From Blautia_A aquisgranensis (GTDB lineage Bacteria > Bacillota > Clostridia > Lachnospirales > Lachnospiraceae): a DNA stretch of 64,000 nucleotides. Each line of letters begins with the position of its first letter. The stretch's first letter is position 1. The DNA lies in contig NZ_JBBMEJ010000006.1 in NCBI RefSeq assembly GCF_040096615.1, positions 103,176 to 167,175 of the forward strand. Direction: 5' to 3'. Under the pieces are notes generated by a model that was given only the letters and a program-made list of their open reading frames with translations, was not told the DNA's origin and made no database searches. Of the stretch, positions 27,241 to 35,347 are shown in pieces. Made by a program: the position numbers and the translations under genes.

Positions 27241-27897
27241 ATGAAAAAAATGATTGATAACATCAGAAAATATCTGCCGGTGGTGTTCATTCTTGTGCTG
27301 CTTCTTTTCTGCATCCGTTATAAGAAAGATCTGTCTGTGGAAAAGATCCTGCGCTATACTCCGAAGGAACCTGTTAAGGCAGCATTACTTATGCTTGTGT
27401 TTTACGCCGTGAAAAGTGTCTCTTTTGTATTCCCTATTGCAGTTCTGCAACTGGCTGTAGGACATCTGTTTTCTACAGGAACTGCACTTCTGGTGAACTT
27501 TCTGGGAAGAGCAGTTACACTGGCACTTCCTTACTGGATGGGACGTTTTTCCGGCTCTGCCAAGGTAGAGAATATTACTTCCAAATATCCGAAGCTGAAA
27601 ACAGTGGTGGATTACCAGAACGGAAATCCTCTGTATATCTCTTATTTTATGAGAACGTTGAATTTTTTGCCCGGGGATGCAGTGAGCCTGTTTCTGGGTG
27701 CGGTAAAGATCCCATTTGGAGTATATATGTTGGGTGGAATGCTGGGAACACTTCCGGGAGTTATCCTTGCCACGATATTTGGAGCAAATATCAAGAATCC
27801 CGGATCACCGGCATTTTGGCTTTCTGCGGTGCTTCTTGTGATGGTCAGTGTATTTTCGATCCTGATACACAGGCATATTTCCCGGAAGAAAAAATGA
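27241..27897 (+). CDS. TVP38/TMEM64 (VTT/DedA-like) membrane protein
   Basis: A 218-residue integral membrane protein with an N-terminal helix (VVFILVLLLFCI) and about five more hydrophobic segments. The VTT-domain signatures include FPIAVLQLAVGHLFSTGTALLVNFLGRA and RTLNFLPGDAVSLFLGAVKIPF, each longer motif given here in part. Relatives act in lipid or undecaprenyl phosphate flipping and membrane stress. Basic C-terminus HRHISRKKK. Function here unknown; it follows the radical SAM gene by 91 bases. Confidence 0.82.
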   Translation: MKKMIDNIRKYLPVVFILVLLLFCIRYKKDLSVEKILRYTPKEPVKAALLMLVFYAVKSVSFVFPIAVLQLAVGHLFSTGTALLVNFLGRAVTLALPYWMGRFSGSAKVENITSKYPKLKTVVDYQNGNPLYISYFMRTLNFLPGDAVSLFLGAVKIPFGVYMLGGMLGTLPGVILATIFGANIKNPGSPAFWLSAVLLVMVSVFSILIHRHISRKKK

Positions 27898-27917
27898 CAG
27901 TGATTTCTTTTACTTCT

Positions 27918-27945
27918 TTTACTGAGAATAAAAATGTAGTATAAT
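27918..27945 (+). promoter_or_regulatory. Promoter of the CLC gene
   Basis: TATAAT (27940-27945) with a weak TTTACT -35 (27918-27923) and a 16-base spacer. No fluoride riboswitch fits in the 30 bases before the start. Confidence 0.6.
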
Positions 27946-27975
27946 GCAGTCAGTAAAGAAAAGAAGGGAAAGAAC

Positions 27976-29262
27976 ATGGGGATAGATCATAACAAAAGAT
28001 TAAAGGAGCATTTATATTATTACAGTGCAAGAATCAGCCGGGATATATCAAATCTGATCAAGTGGCTGGTTCTTGCTGTTGTTACAGGATGTATCGTAGG
28101 GGCAGCCAGTACACTGTTTTCTTTTACACTGAAGACAGTAACTGGTTACCGGAAGGTTCATGAATGGATTTTTCTTTTACTGCCGTTATCCGGACTTATT
28201 ATTGTATTTCTGTATGAGAAGCTTGGAAAAGAGGATGGAGGGACCAATCAGGTTCTTTCTACTGTGCGTTCCAGAGACGACGTGCCGATCCTTTCTGCAC
28301 CACTGATCTTTATCACAACGGCACTGACTCATCTTACCGGTGGTTCCGCAGGACGTGAGGGGGCCGCGATCCAGCTTGGAGGAAGTATTGCCAATCAGCT
28401 TGGAAGGTGGATCCATCTGGACGAGGAGGACCGACATGTAATTGTCATGTGTGGCATGAGCGCGGCGTTTTCAGCGTTGTTTGGAACACCGATGGCAGCG
28501 GCAGTTTTTGCGCTGGAGGTGGTCAGCGTGGGTGTGATGTATTATGCGGCACTGATGCCATGTATGATCGCATCGCTGGTTGCCTCCGGATTTGCAGCAG
28601 GAATGGGTATTACACCGGAGAGCTTTCACGTGACGGATATTCCTGCACTTACTATAGAAAGTGGACTAAAAATGGGCGTTGTGGCACTTGGATGCGCAGT
28701 TGTCAGTATTGTATTCTGTATTGCACTAAATGGAGCTGCAGGCTTGTATGCCAAATGGTTTAAAAATAAATATGTTCGCGTGGTGGCTGGAGCATGTCTG
28801 GTCATTGCGGTCACCTTTATGCTTAGAACAAATGAATATATGGGAGCAGGTGCAGAGCTTATCGAGAAAGCGGTGGAAAACGGACAGGCAGATACTTTTG
28901 CTTTTTTCTGGAAAATGGTGCTTACTGCACTGACTATGCGTGCAGGATTCCGTGGGGGAGAGATCGTACCTTCTTTCTGCATCGGAGCCACCTTTGGCTG
29001 TGTGATGGGTAATCTTATGGGAATTTCTCCGTCAATCTGTGCAGCCTGTGGAATGGCAGCAGTTTTCTGCGGTGTAACCAACTGTCCGATCACTTCGATC
29101 CTGATTGCTTTTGAAATGTTTGGATTTAAAGGGGTATCTTTCTATCTGATCGCAGTATCTATCAGCTATGCTGCATCGGGATATTATGGCCTTTATAAGG
29201 ATCAGACCATTGTGTACTCCAAATATAAAGCAAAATATGTGAACCGGCACACCAGGTTCTGA
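27976..29262 (+). CDS. CLC-family anion/proton antiporter, fluoride-type features
   Basis: A 428-residue CLC protein with about ten hydrophobic helices. The gating glutamate is E128 in SAGREGAAIQ. The helix-N motif, GxFxP in chloride CLCs, reads GGEIVP (327-332), and the inner proton-pathway glutamate position after ALE181 is Val. GSGIP is not conserved (GGTNQV). These changes resemble the CLC-F fluoride/proton antiporter branch rather than ClC-ec1. Assignment to fluoride export is inference from motifs; the usual upstream fluoride riboswitch is absent. Confidence 0.8.
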   Translation: MGIDHNKRLKEHLYYYSARISRDISNLIKWLVLAVVTGCIVGAASTLFSFTLKTVTGYRKVHEWIFLLLPLSGLIIVFLYEKLGKEDGGTNQVLSTVRSRDDVPILSAPLIFITTALTHLTGGSAGREGAAIQLGGSIANQLGRWIHLDEEDRHVIVMCGMSAAFSALFGTPMAAAVFALEVVSVGVMYYAALMPCMIASLVASGFAAGMGITPESFHVTDIPALTIESGLKMGVVALGCAVVSIVFCIALNGAAGLYAKWFKNKYVRVVAGACLVIAVTFMLRTNEYMGAGAELIEKAVENGQADTFAFFWKMVLTALTMRAGFRGGEIVPSFCIGATFGCVMGNLMGISPSICAACGMAAVFCGVTNCPITSILIAFEMFGFKGVSFYLIAVSISYAASGYYGLYKDQTIVYSKYKAKYVNRHTRF

Positions 29263-29411
29263 TATAGGGCGAAATTTGAAGGGTGTGTGTATACAGGTGT
29301 AATATCTTATGGAAAACCGCATGGAAATGGCAGGAAAATAATCTGGACATTCACAGAAATCTGATGTAATATATTAAACGTTAGTATTTACAGAAAGGCA
29401 GATTTTGAGGT

Positions 29412-29615
29412 ATGGAAGAGAAGATTCTTGATTTTATCATGGAGTATGCACAGGAGAATGAGGGAGTTCCGTTTCAGGTGATCGAGGAGAATTTTAATAT
29501 CGTTATGGATGACAAGCTGAAAGATATCATCAGTGATGCGATCTGGGACAGAGATAATGTTTCTGACGTGATCATGGAAAATGACCGTTATGTGATCACC
29601 TGTTTTGAAGATTAA
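29412..29615 (+). CDS. Small acidic protein of 67 residues, unknown
   Basis: A 67-residue protein starting MEEKILDFIMEYAQENEG, predicted mostly helical and acidic, with no Cys motif or membrane segment. A weak TGAGGT site precedes the ATG and an intrinsic terminator follows at 29667, so it looks like a separate short gene. Not recognised. Confidence 0.6.
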   Translation: MEEKILDFIMEYAQENEGVPFQVIEENFNIVMDDKLKDIISDAIWDRDNVSDVIMENDRYVITCFED

Positions 29616-29666
29616 TACAGGGATGTCTGTGACCGTTACGGTAATGGAATTAAGAAATCTGATATG

Positions 29667-29699
29667 AGGAGAATGCATATAAGGCATTCTCCTTTTTTC
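29667..29699 (+). terminator. Intrinsic terminator after the 67-residue gene
   Basis: AGGAGAATGC (29667-29676) pairs exactly with GCATTCTCCT (29684-29693), followed by T. Confidence 0.9.
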
Positions 29700-29782
29700 A
29701 TCAATCTGTTAAAAAAATCCAAAAGAATTGAAGTTCCCCAAAAAGAATGATATCCTAAAGAAAAACAGATGGGGTGGTTGAA

Positions 29783-31021
29783 ATGAACAGCAAATATGAG
29801 ATCAACACAAAAGAAAACCGGGAGTTCCTGAAAGCATCCTGTGAGGATCTTTTGAATTTTGGACATCGGTTTCCTTCACCGAATGGAGGTTCCTATTATC
29901 TGGGGGATGACGGAACACCATGGAAGGACAGAAACCGGGAAACCTGGATCACCTGCCGCATGGCACATGTATACAGTCTGGGGCTGATGCTTGGACATGA
30001 AGGAAGCGGAGAACTTGTGGATGCGGCGCTGAAAGGCCTTAGGGGAGAGCTTCACGATGAAAAAAACGGCGGCTGGTATGCAGGTGTGACACAGGAGGGT
30101 GGCATTGTTCCCAATAAACAGTGTTATGCACATGCCTTTGTGATCCTGGCTGCATCTTCCGCACTGACAGCCGGAAGACCTGGGGCGAAAGAGCTCCTTG
30201 AAGAGGCATTGGCTGTTTATGACCGACATTTCTGGAATGAAGAGGAAGGGCTGGCCTGTGATACCTGGAATACGGAATTTACTGTGCTGGATGATTACCG
30301 TGGATTAAATGCCAATATGCATACGGTAGAAGCTTTTCTGGCAGCAGGAGATGTCACCGGAGATAAAAAATATCACATTCGTGCAGGCAGGATCATTGAT
30401 CATGTGATCCAGTGGGCGGAAGATAACTCCTGGAGGATCCCGGAACATTTTACGAAAGAATGGGTGGCAGATCTTGACTGTAACCGTGACCGTCCGGATG
30501 ATCCGTTTAAGCCATACGGTGCAACACCGGGACATGGAATCGAGTGGGCAAGACTGATCACACAGTGGGCGCTTGCAAACTGTGGGGAAGAGAAAGAAAA
30601 ACTGGAAAAATATCTCCAGGCAGCAGAGAAACTTTACACAACAGCAATAAAAGATGGCTGGAATGCAGATGGTGCACCGGGAATTGTATACACGACAGAC
30701 TGGAATGGCAAACCGGTGGTACATGACCGTATGCACTGGACTCTTGCGGAAGCGATCAATACCTCCGCAGTTCTTTACCATGTGACCGGTAAGGATAAAT
30801 ATGCGAAAGATTATGCTGAGTTTATGAAGTACCTGGATGAAGTGGTCTTGGATCATGAAAAAGGTTCCTGGTTCCATCAGCTGGATGAAAAGAATCATCT
30901 GAAAGGAACAGTATGGCCGGGGAAATCCGATCTGTATCATGCACTGCAGTCAACACTGATCCCGTATCATAAGGCAGATATGTCTATTGCTCCGGCAGTG
31001 AAGAAAAATCTGGAAATATAA
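29783..31021 (+). CDS. AGE-family sugar isomerase, YihS-like
   Basis: A 412-residue (alpha/alpha)6-barrel protein of the N-acylglucosamine 2-epimerase family. It follows E. coli YihS (sulfoquinovose/mannose isomerase) closely along its length: TWITCRMAHVYSLG, GGWYAGV, YRGLNANMHTVEAFL, ATPGHGIEWARL, GIVYTTDWNGKPVV and GKSDLYHAL. His and Glu/Arg residues of these blocks form the YihS active site. No sulfoquinovosidase or kinase adjoins, so mannose-fructose-type isomerisation is equally likely. The ATG at 29783 is chosen over the GTG at 29774, which lies within the GGGGTGG binding site. Confidence 0.82.
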   Translation: MNSKYEINTKENREFLKASCEDLLNFGHRFPSPNGGSYYLGDDGTPWKDRNRETWITCRMAHVYSLGLMLGHEGSGELVDAALKGLRGELHDEKNGGWYAGVTQEGGIVPNKQCYAHAFVILAASSALTAGRPGAKELLEEALAVYDRHFWNEEEGLACDTWNTEFTVLDDYRGLNANMHTVEAFLAAGDVTGDKKYHIRAGRIIDHVIQWAEDNSWRIPEHFTKEWVADLDCNRDRPDDPFKPYGATPGHGIEWARLITQWALANCGEEKEKLEKYLQAAEKLYTTAIKDGWNADGAPGIVYTTDWNGKPVVHDRMHWTLAEAINTSAVLYHVTGKDKYAKDYAEFMKYLDEVVLDHEKGSWFHQLDEKNHLKGTVWPGKSDLYHALQSTLIPYHKADMSIAPAVKKNLEI

Positions 31022-31107
31022 CTGAATAACTATAAGGCAGATATTCGGTTATAAATAAGCAGTGAATGTAGATTAAGAATATCTGTTTTGTTAACTGTTT
31101 ACAAAAT

Positions 31108-31211
31108 AAAAACCTTCCTGTATCTGAAGAGCTTTCTCATAACAGATAATTACAGATTAAAGAAATATATCTGCATTATCTTGGAGATGCATCAGACACA
31201 GGAAGGTTTTT
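31108..31211. terminator. Long branched inverted repeat between convergent genes
   Basis: A 14-bp exact stem (31108-31121 with 31198-31211), one mismatch, then 5 more pairs (31123-31127 with 31192-31196). The enclosed 64 bases contain CAGATA/TATCTG and GCAT/ATGC hairpins. Both sides carry A/T tracts, so it can terminate both strands, but the size also suits a short MITE or a structured RNA. Confidence 0.6.
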
Positions 31212-31236
31212 TAAGACATAAAAGCATTAACTTTTT

Positions 31237-32988
31237 TTACTCCGTAACCTCCTTCAGATCTGAAATATCCGGAGAAGCCATAAGAGAATAGTTGGTATAA
31301 TAAACGACGAAACCAGGTTTGGCACCGGCAGGTTTTTTTACATGCTTTTTCTGGATGTAGTCGATTTCTACCTTGGGGGCAGAATGACCTTTGGAGTACC
31401 AGGCTGCCAGACGCCCTGCCTCCTCAAAGGTACGGTCCGGAAGCTCACCGTCTTTGGTGCGGACGATCACATGGGAGCCGGCCATCTTTTTGGCATGGAA
31501 CCACCAGTCATTTCCGGTTGCGAATTTGAACGTAAGTTCATCATTCTGGAAATTGTTTTTTCCCACATAGATATCAAAACCATCGCTGGATATGTAGTGC
31601 AGAGGCTTTGATTTTGGCTGGGCTTTCTGGCCTTTTTTATTGGTGTAATGGCGTTTGATGTAGCCATACTCGGTGAGCTCTTCCTTGATCTGGGAAAGAT
31701 CACTCTCGGATCTTGCAATATCCAGGGCATTGGAAATGGATTCCAGATGGGAGATCTCGCTTTCGGTATCTGCGATCTGTTCAGTGACCGCTTCCTCCGT
31801 ACGTTTCAGTTTTCCGTATTTGTCAAAATATTTCTTGGAATTCTGTGCAGGCGTGAGGGTAGGATCAAGTGGAACCGTGATCTCCTCATTTGTATAATAA
31901 TTCAGTGCCTTAAAGGATTTGCAGCCTTCCTCAAGACCATATCCGTAGGTGTTGATCAGTTCGCCATAGACCTTGAACTTGTCTTTTTTTGCAGTGTCAC
32001 TGAGCTGTTTCTTCTGGATGTTATATTTTTTGCGGTTACGTTCCAGAGCAGTCTGTACTACACGCCGGAGATCCGCAGATTTCTGATGAATCCTTGTGAG
32101 GAGACTCTTGGTTGCATAGTAAGTCTCCAGCATGGTGGAAACGCTGTCAAAGATCTCACTGTGATATTCGCTGCCAAACTGCTGATAAGGAAAGACACCA
32201 TATTCTACAGGTTCTTCTCCCCGGTAAACGATATTTGGAGTAAAGTCTCTGTTCTCGACCTGTTCCATCAGTCTGAGGAAGGTATGGTACAGATGCATGC
32301 AGGCTGTATCGTCCAGAGACTGTGCCGCATCACTTCCGTCAATGGATGCACGGTAACAGATCTCCTCAGCCATTACAGGGCTGATACCTGTAAGGGAAGT
32401 ATAAAGCGCCTTGGAAATATTCATAGGCTTTTTACAGATGTGTTCGATAAATCCTTCTTCGGAAACAGTAAGGGGATTTTCTTTATCCCGGGTATTGGGG
32501 ATGAAATATTCTCTTCCCGGAAGAACCTCACGCACAGAACTCATATGAGAAGAGACATGCTTGATGCTGTCCAGGATCATGCCTTTCTCATCGCAGAAGA
32601 TGATATTGCTGTGCTTGCCCATCAATTCCATGATCAGACGTTTTCTGCAGGGGTCGCCCAGCTCATTGAGATGTTCCAGCTCAAATTCCACGACTCGTTC
32701 CATGCCAGGCTGTTTCACATCCAGGATCCGGGCACTTCCGATGTGCTTACGCAGAAGCATACAGAAATTAGGGGCTGTTAAGGGACTGATGCGGTTTTTA
32801 TCTGTAAAATAGATCAGAGGAAGAGAAGCACTGGCGCTTAAAAGAAGTCTGCGCTGTCCGTTTGTGCCTTTTCCGGTGATCAGAAGTTCGTCGTTCTCCG
32901 GCTGGGCGATCTTGTTGATACGTCCGCCTTTTAAATTATCATCAATCTCTGCTACAAGAGCAGCGACTGTAATTCCGTCAAATGCCAT
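31237..32988 (-). CDS. rqcH: RqcH/NFACT protein (ribosome quality control)
   Basis: A 583-residue Rqc2 homologue (formerly FbpA) that binds stalled 50S-peptidyl-tRNA complexes and adds C-terminal alanine tails. The NFACT-N domain starts MAFDGITVAALVAEI, coiled coils follow in the middle, and the NFACT-R domain near the C-terminus has WWFHAKKMAGSHVIVR and GHSAPKVEIDY. GGAGGT at 7 bases decides the start at 32988 over an in-frame ATG 10 codons upstream. Divergent from yicC. Confidence 0.93.
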   Translation of the reverse strand: MAFDGITVAALVAEIDDNLKGGRINKIAQPENDELLITGKGTNGQRRLLLSASASLPLIYFTDKNRISPLTAPNFCMLLRKHIGSARILDVKQPGMERVVEFELEHLNELGDPCRKRLIMELMGKHSNIIFCDEKGMILDSIKHVSSHMSSVREVLPGREYFIPNTRDKENPLTVSEEGFIEHICKKPMNISKALYTSLTGISPVMAEEICYRASIDGSDAAQSLDDTACMHLYHTFLRLMEQVENRDFTPNIVYRGEEPVEYGVFPYQQFGSEYHSEIFDSVSTMLETYYATKSLLTRIHQKSADLRRVVQTALERNRKKYNIQKKQLSDTAKKDKFKVYGELINTYGYGLEEGCKSFKALNYYTNEEITVPLDPTLTPAQNSKKYFDKYGKLKRTEEAVTEQIADTESEISHLESISNALDIARSESDLSQIKEELTEYGYIKRHYTNKKGQKAQPKSKPLHYISSDGFDIYVGKNNFQNDELTFKFATGNDWWFHAKKMAGSHVIVRTKDGELPDRTFEEAGRLAAWYSKGHSAPKVEIDYIQKKHVKKPAGAKPGFVVYYTNYSLMASPDISDLKEVTE

Positions 32989-33016
32989 GATTTTTACCTC
33001 CATTTCAACATTCATC

Positions 33017-33022
33017 ATTATA
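33017..33022 (-). promoter_or_regulatory. Candidate extended -10 of rqcH
   Basis: On the minus strand TGTTATAAT (extended -10) lies about 30 bases upstream of the start; no clear -35 was found. Confidence 0.45.
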
Positions 33023-33038
33023 ACAGCAAAAAAAGAGT

Positions 33039-33067
33039 TTGACTAGGGTTTTGGAATGAACTATAAT
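33039..33067 (+). promoter_or_regulatory. Promoter of the yicC-remA-gmk-rpoZ operon
   Basis: TTGACT (33039-33044) and TATAAT (33062-33067), 17-base spacer. Confidence 0.85.
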
Positions 33068-33139
33068 AAATCCGTATGCAAACATTGGCTGTAGATTATA
33101 TGCAGCTGATAAACTTAAGAGGCAGTACTGGAGGATAAC

Positions 33140-34018
33140 ATGATAAAAAGTATGACCGGCTTCGGCAGAGCAGAAGCAGTTTCCAAAGAGCATAAGGTTT
33201 CTGTTGAGCTGAAATCCGTCAATCACAGATATCTGGATCTGAATATCAAGATGCCCAAGAGACTGAGCTATTTTGAGGGAGAGATCCGAAATGTGATGAA
33301 GACGTATATCCGCCGCGGTAAGGTAGATGTATTCATTACTTACGAAGATTATACAATGGGCGGAATGGCTCTGAAATATAATGCAGAGCTTGCCAGAGAA
33401 TATCTGGGATACCTGAATCAGATGAGTGAGGAACTGGGAATCGAGAATGATATCCGTACTTCCACACTTTCCAGATATCCGGATGTATTTACTATGGAGG
33501 AGCAGGCACCGGATGAGGAAGAACTCTGGAGCTTTCTGGAGGGACCGCTTCACGAGGCATGCCGCAGATTCGTAGAGACCCGTGAGCGGGAGGGCGCGAA
33601 TCTGAAGAGAGATCTTCTTGAGAAGCTGGATGGTCTTGAGGCGAAAGTCGATGTTGTGGAGAAACGTTCTCCTGAAGTCGTGAAGGCTTACAGAGAGAAG
33701 CTGGAGGCCAAGATGCACGAGCTTCTGGAGGATACCCAGATTGATGATTCAAGAATTGCCGCAGAGGTGATACTTTTTTCAGATAAGATCTGCAACGATG
33801 AGGAAACGGTACGTCTTCGAAGTCACATTCACGGAATGCGAAAGATTCTGGAGGAGAATGAGGGCGTAGGACGTAAGCTGGATTTTATGGCGCAGGAAAT
33901 GAACCGTGAAGCGAACACGATCCTGTCAAAATCCAACGACCTGACTGTATCCAATGCGGCGATCGATCTGAAAACAGAGATCGAGAAGATCCGGGAGCAG
34001 ATCCAGAATATTGAGTAA
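33140..34018 (+). CDS. yicC: YicC family endoribonuclease
   Basis: A 292-residue YicC/YloC protein starting MIKSMTGFGRAEA, the family hallmark, with SVNHRYLDLNIKMP and the C-terminal DFMAQEMNREANTILSKS. Members are endoribonucleases with a role in small RNA decay. First gene of an operon whose next members are remA and gmk, the order seen in Bacillus (yloC-remA-gmk-rpoZ). Confidence 0.93.
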   Translation: MIKSMTGFGRAEAVSKEHKVSVELKSVNHRYLDLNIKMPKRLSYFEGEIRNVMKTYIRRGKVDVFITYEDYTMGGMALKYNAELAREYLGYLNQMSEELGIENDIRTSTLSRYPDVFTMEEQAPDEEELWSFLEGPLHEACRRFVETREREGANLKRDLLEKLDGLEAKVDVVEKRSPEVVKAYREKLEAKMHELLEDTQIDDSRIAAEVILFSDKICNDEETVRLRSHIHGMRKILEENEGVGRKLDFMAQEMNREANTILSKSNDLTVSNAAIDLKTEIEKIREQIQNIE

Positions 34019-34059
34019 TGATCCGGAGATAAATATACTGGCAGAAAAGGAGGGCGGAA

Positions 34060-34335
34060 ATGGCGAAGCTTATTAATGTAGGATTTGGAAACGCTGTCAA
34101 TTCAGGTAAGATCGTGGCAGTGGTAAGTCCGGATGCTGCTCCTGTGAAGCGTATGATACAGAGTGTTAAGGGAACACGTACACTTATTGATGCAACGCAG
34201 GGAAGAAAAACAAAAGCAGTGATCGTTACTTCAGATGATCATCTTGTCCTTTCCGCACTGCAGCCGGAAACGATCGCGAAGAGATTTGCGGAGGCATATC
34301 CCGGAGAGGAAGACAGGGAGGATGGAAATGAGTAA
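34060..34335 (+). CDS. remA: RemA/YlzA family DNA-binding regulator
   Basis: A 91-residue DUF370 protein starting MAKLINVGFGN, with SPDAAPVKRMIQ and DATQGRKTKAVIV. In Bacillus, RemA is a ring-shaped DNA-binding activator of matrix and osmoprotection genes. AAAAGGAGGGCGGAA precedes the start. The gmk start lies inside its last codons. The target genes here are unknown. Confidence 0.93.
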   Translation: MAKLINVGFGNAVNSGKIVAVVSPDAAPVKRMIQSVKGTRTLIDATQGRKTKAVIVTSDDHLVLSALQPETIAKRFAEAYPGEEDREDGNE

Positions 34336-34948
34336 GGGAATTTTAGTTGTTGTTTCGGGCTTTTCCGGCGCAGGAAAAGGCACGGTTATGAAACGGCTGA
34401 TGGAGAAATATGACAATTATGCATTATCCGTTTCTGTTACGACCAGAAATCCGAGACCAGGCGAAGAGGACGGGAAGGATTACTTTTTCCGCACAAAAGA
34501 AGAATTTGAGCAGCTGATCCGGGAGGACGGACTGATTGAGTATGCACAGTACGTGGAAAATTATTATGGTACTCCCCGCAAATATGTAGAAGAGCAGCTG
34601 GCAGCAGGCAAGGATGTGATCCTTGAAATTGAGATTCAGGGTGCCATGAAAATCCGTGAGAAATTCCCGGATACACTGCTTGTATTTGTATGTCCGCCAT
34701 CTATGGATGAGCTTAAGAGACGTCTTGTAGGCCGCGGAACCGAAACAGAAGAGGTGATCAATGGCCGTCTTAAGAGAGCTGTTGAGGAATCCAAAGGTAT
34801 GGAAAAATATGACTATCTTCTGATCAATGACGATCTGGAGGAATGTGTCGATACACTTCATGAGACGATCCGGTGTGAGCGTATGCGCGCATCCAGAAAT
34901 CATGATTTTGTATCTGAGATTCAGAAAGAAGCAGAAGCTTTTTTATAA
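34328..34948 (+). CDS. gmk: Guanylate kinase
   Basis: A 206-residue GMP kinase. The P-loop is VVSGFSGAGKGTVMKRL, followed by SVTTRNPRPGEEDGKDYFF (GMP binding) and ILEIEIQGAM. The ATG at 34328 is 6 bases after GGGAGG and overlaps the remA stop by 8 bases; longer upstream extensions would run through remA and are rejected. Confidence 0.96.
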   Translation: MSKGILVVVSGFSGAGKGTVMKRLMEKYDNYALSVSVTTRNPRPGEEDGKDYFFRTKEEFEQLIREDGLIEYAQYVENYYGTPRKYVEEQLAAGKDVILEIEIQGAMKIREKFPDTLLVFVCPPSMDELKRRLVGRGTETEEVINGRLKRAVEESKGMEKYDYLLINDDLEECVDTLHETIRCERMRASRNHDFVSEIQKEAEAFL

Positions 34949-35002
34949 AAACTATTTAATAAGTTAAATACGGCCCTGCCGTTACAGAAGGGAGAAAAAT
35001 AT

Positions 35003-35344
35003 ATGATACATCCATCTTATTCAGAATTAATTGAGGCTATCAACACAAACAACGAGGACGACGATGAGGCTCTCGTGCTGAACAGCCGTTATTCTCTTGT
35101 ACTTGCAGCAAGCAAGCGTGCACGTCAGCTGATCGCAGGAGCAGAGCCGCTGGTACCGGGCGCAGCAGGCAAGAAGCCACTTTCCGTTGCAATTGATGAG
35201 CTCTATAAGGGTAAGGTTAAGATCCTTCCGGGTCAGGAAGAAGAGGAAGAGATCGAAGCTCTGGAAGCGGAGAAAGAAGCTCTTGAGGCAGCAGAGGGCG
35301 CTGAGACTGAGACAGCAGAAGCAGCTCAGCCGGAAGCGGAGTAA
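35003..35344 (+). CDS. rpoZ: RNA polymerase omega subunit
   Basis: A 113-residue omega subunit starting MIHPSYSELIEAIN, with NSRYSLVLAASKRARQLI (the beta'-binding core) and KPLSVAIDELYKGKV. An acidic Glu/Ala-rich tail from about residue 78 lengthens it, as is common in Lachnospiraceae. AGAAGGGAGAAA precedes the ATG. Confidence 0.95.
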   Translation: MIHPSYSELIEAINTNNEDDDEALVLNSRYSLVLAASKRARQLIAGAEPLVPGAAGKKPLSVAIDELYKGKVKILPGQEEEEEIEALEAEKEALEAAEGAETETAEAAQPEAE

Positions 35345-35347
35345 TCT

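Noticed and set aside
27898..27975. Fluoride riboswitch before the CLC gene
   Set aside because: The transcript leader is too short and lacks the conserved crcB-motif segments.
31088..31291. 67-codon plus-strand reading frame
   Set aside because: It lies across the branched inverted repeat and into the end of rqcH, with no binding site or recognisable protein.
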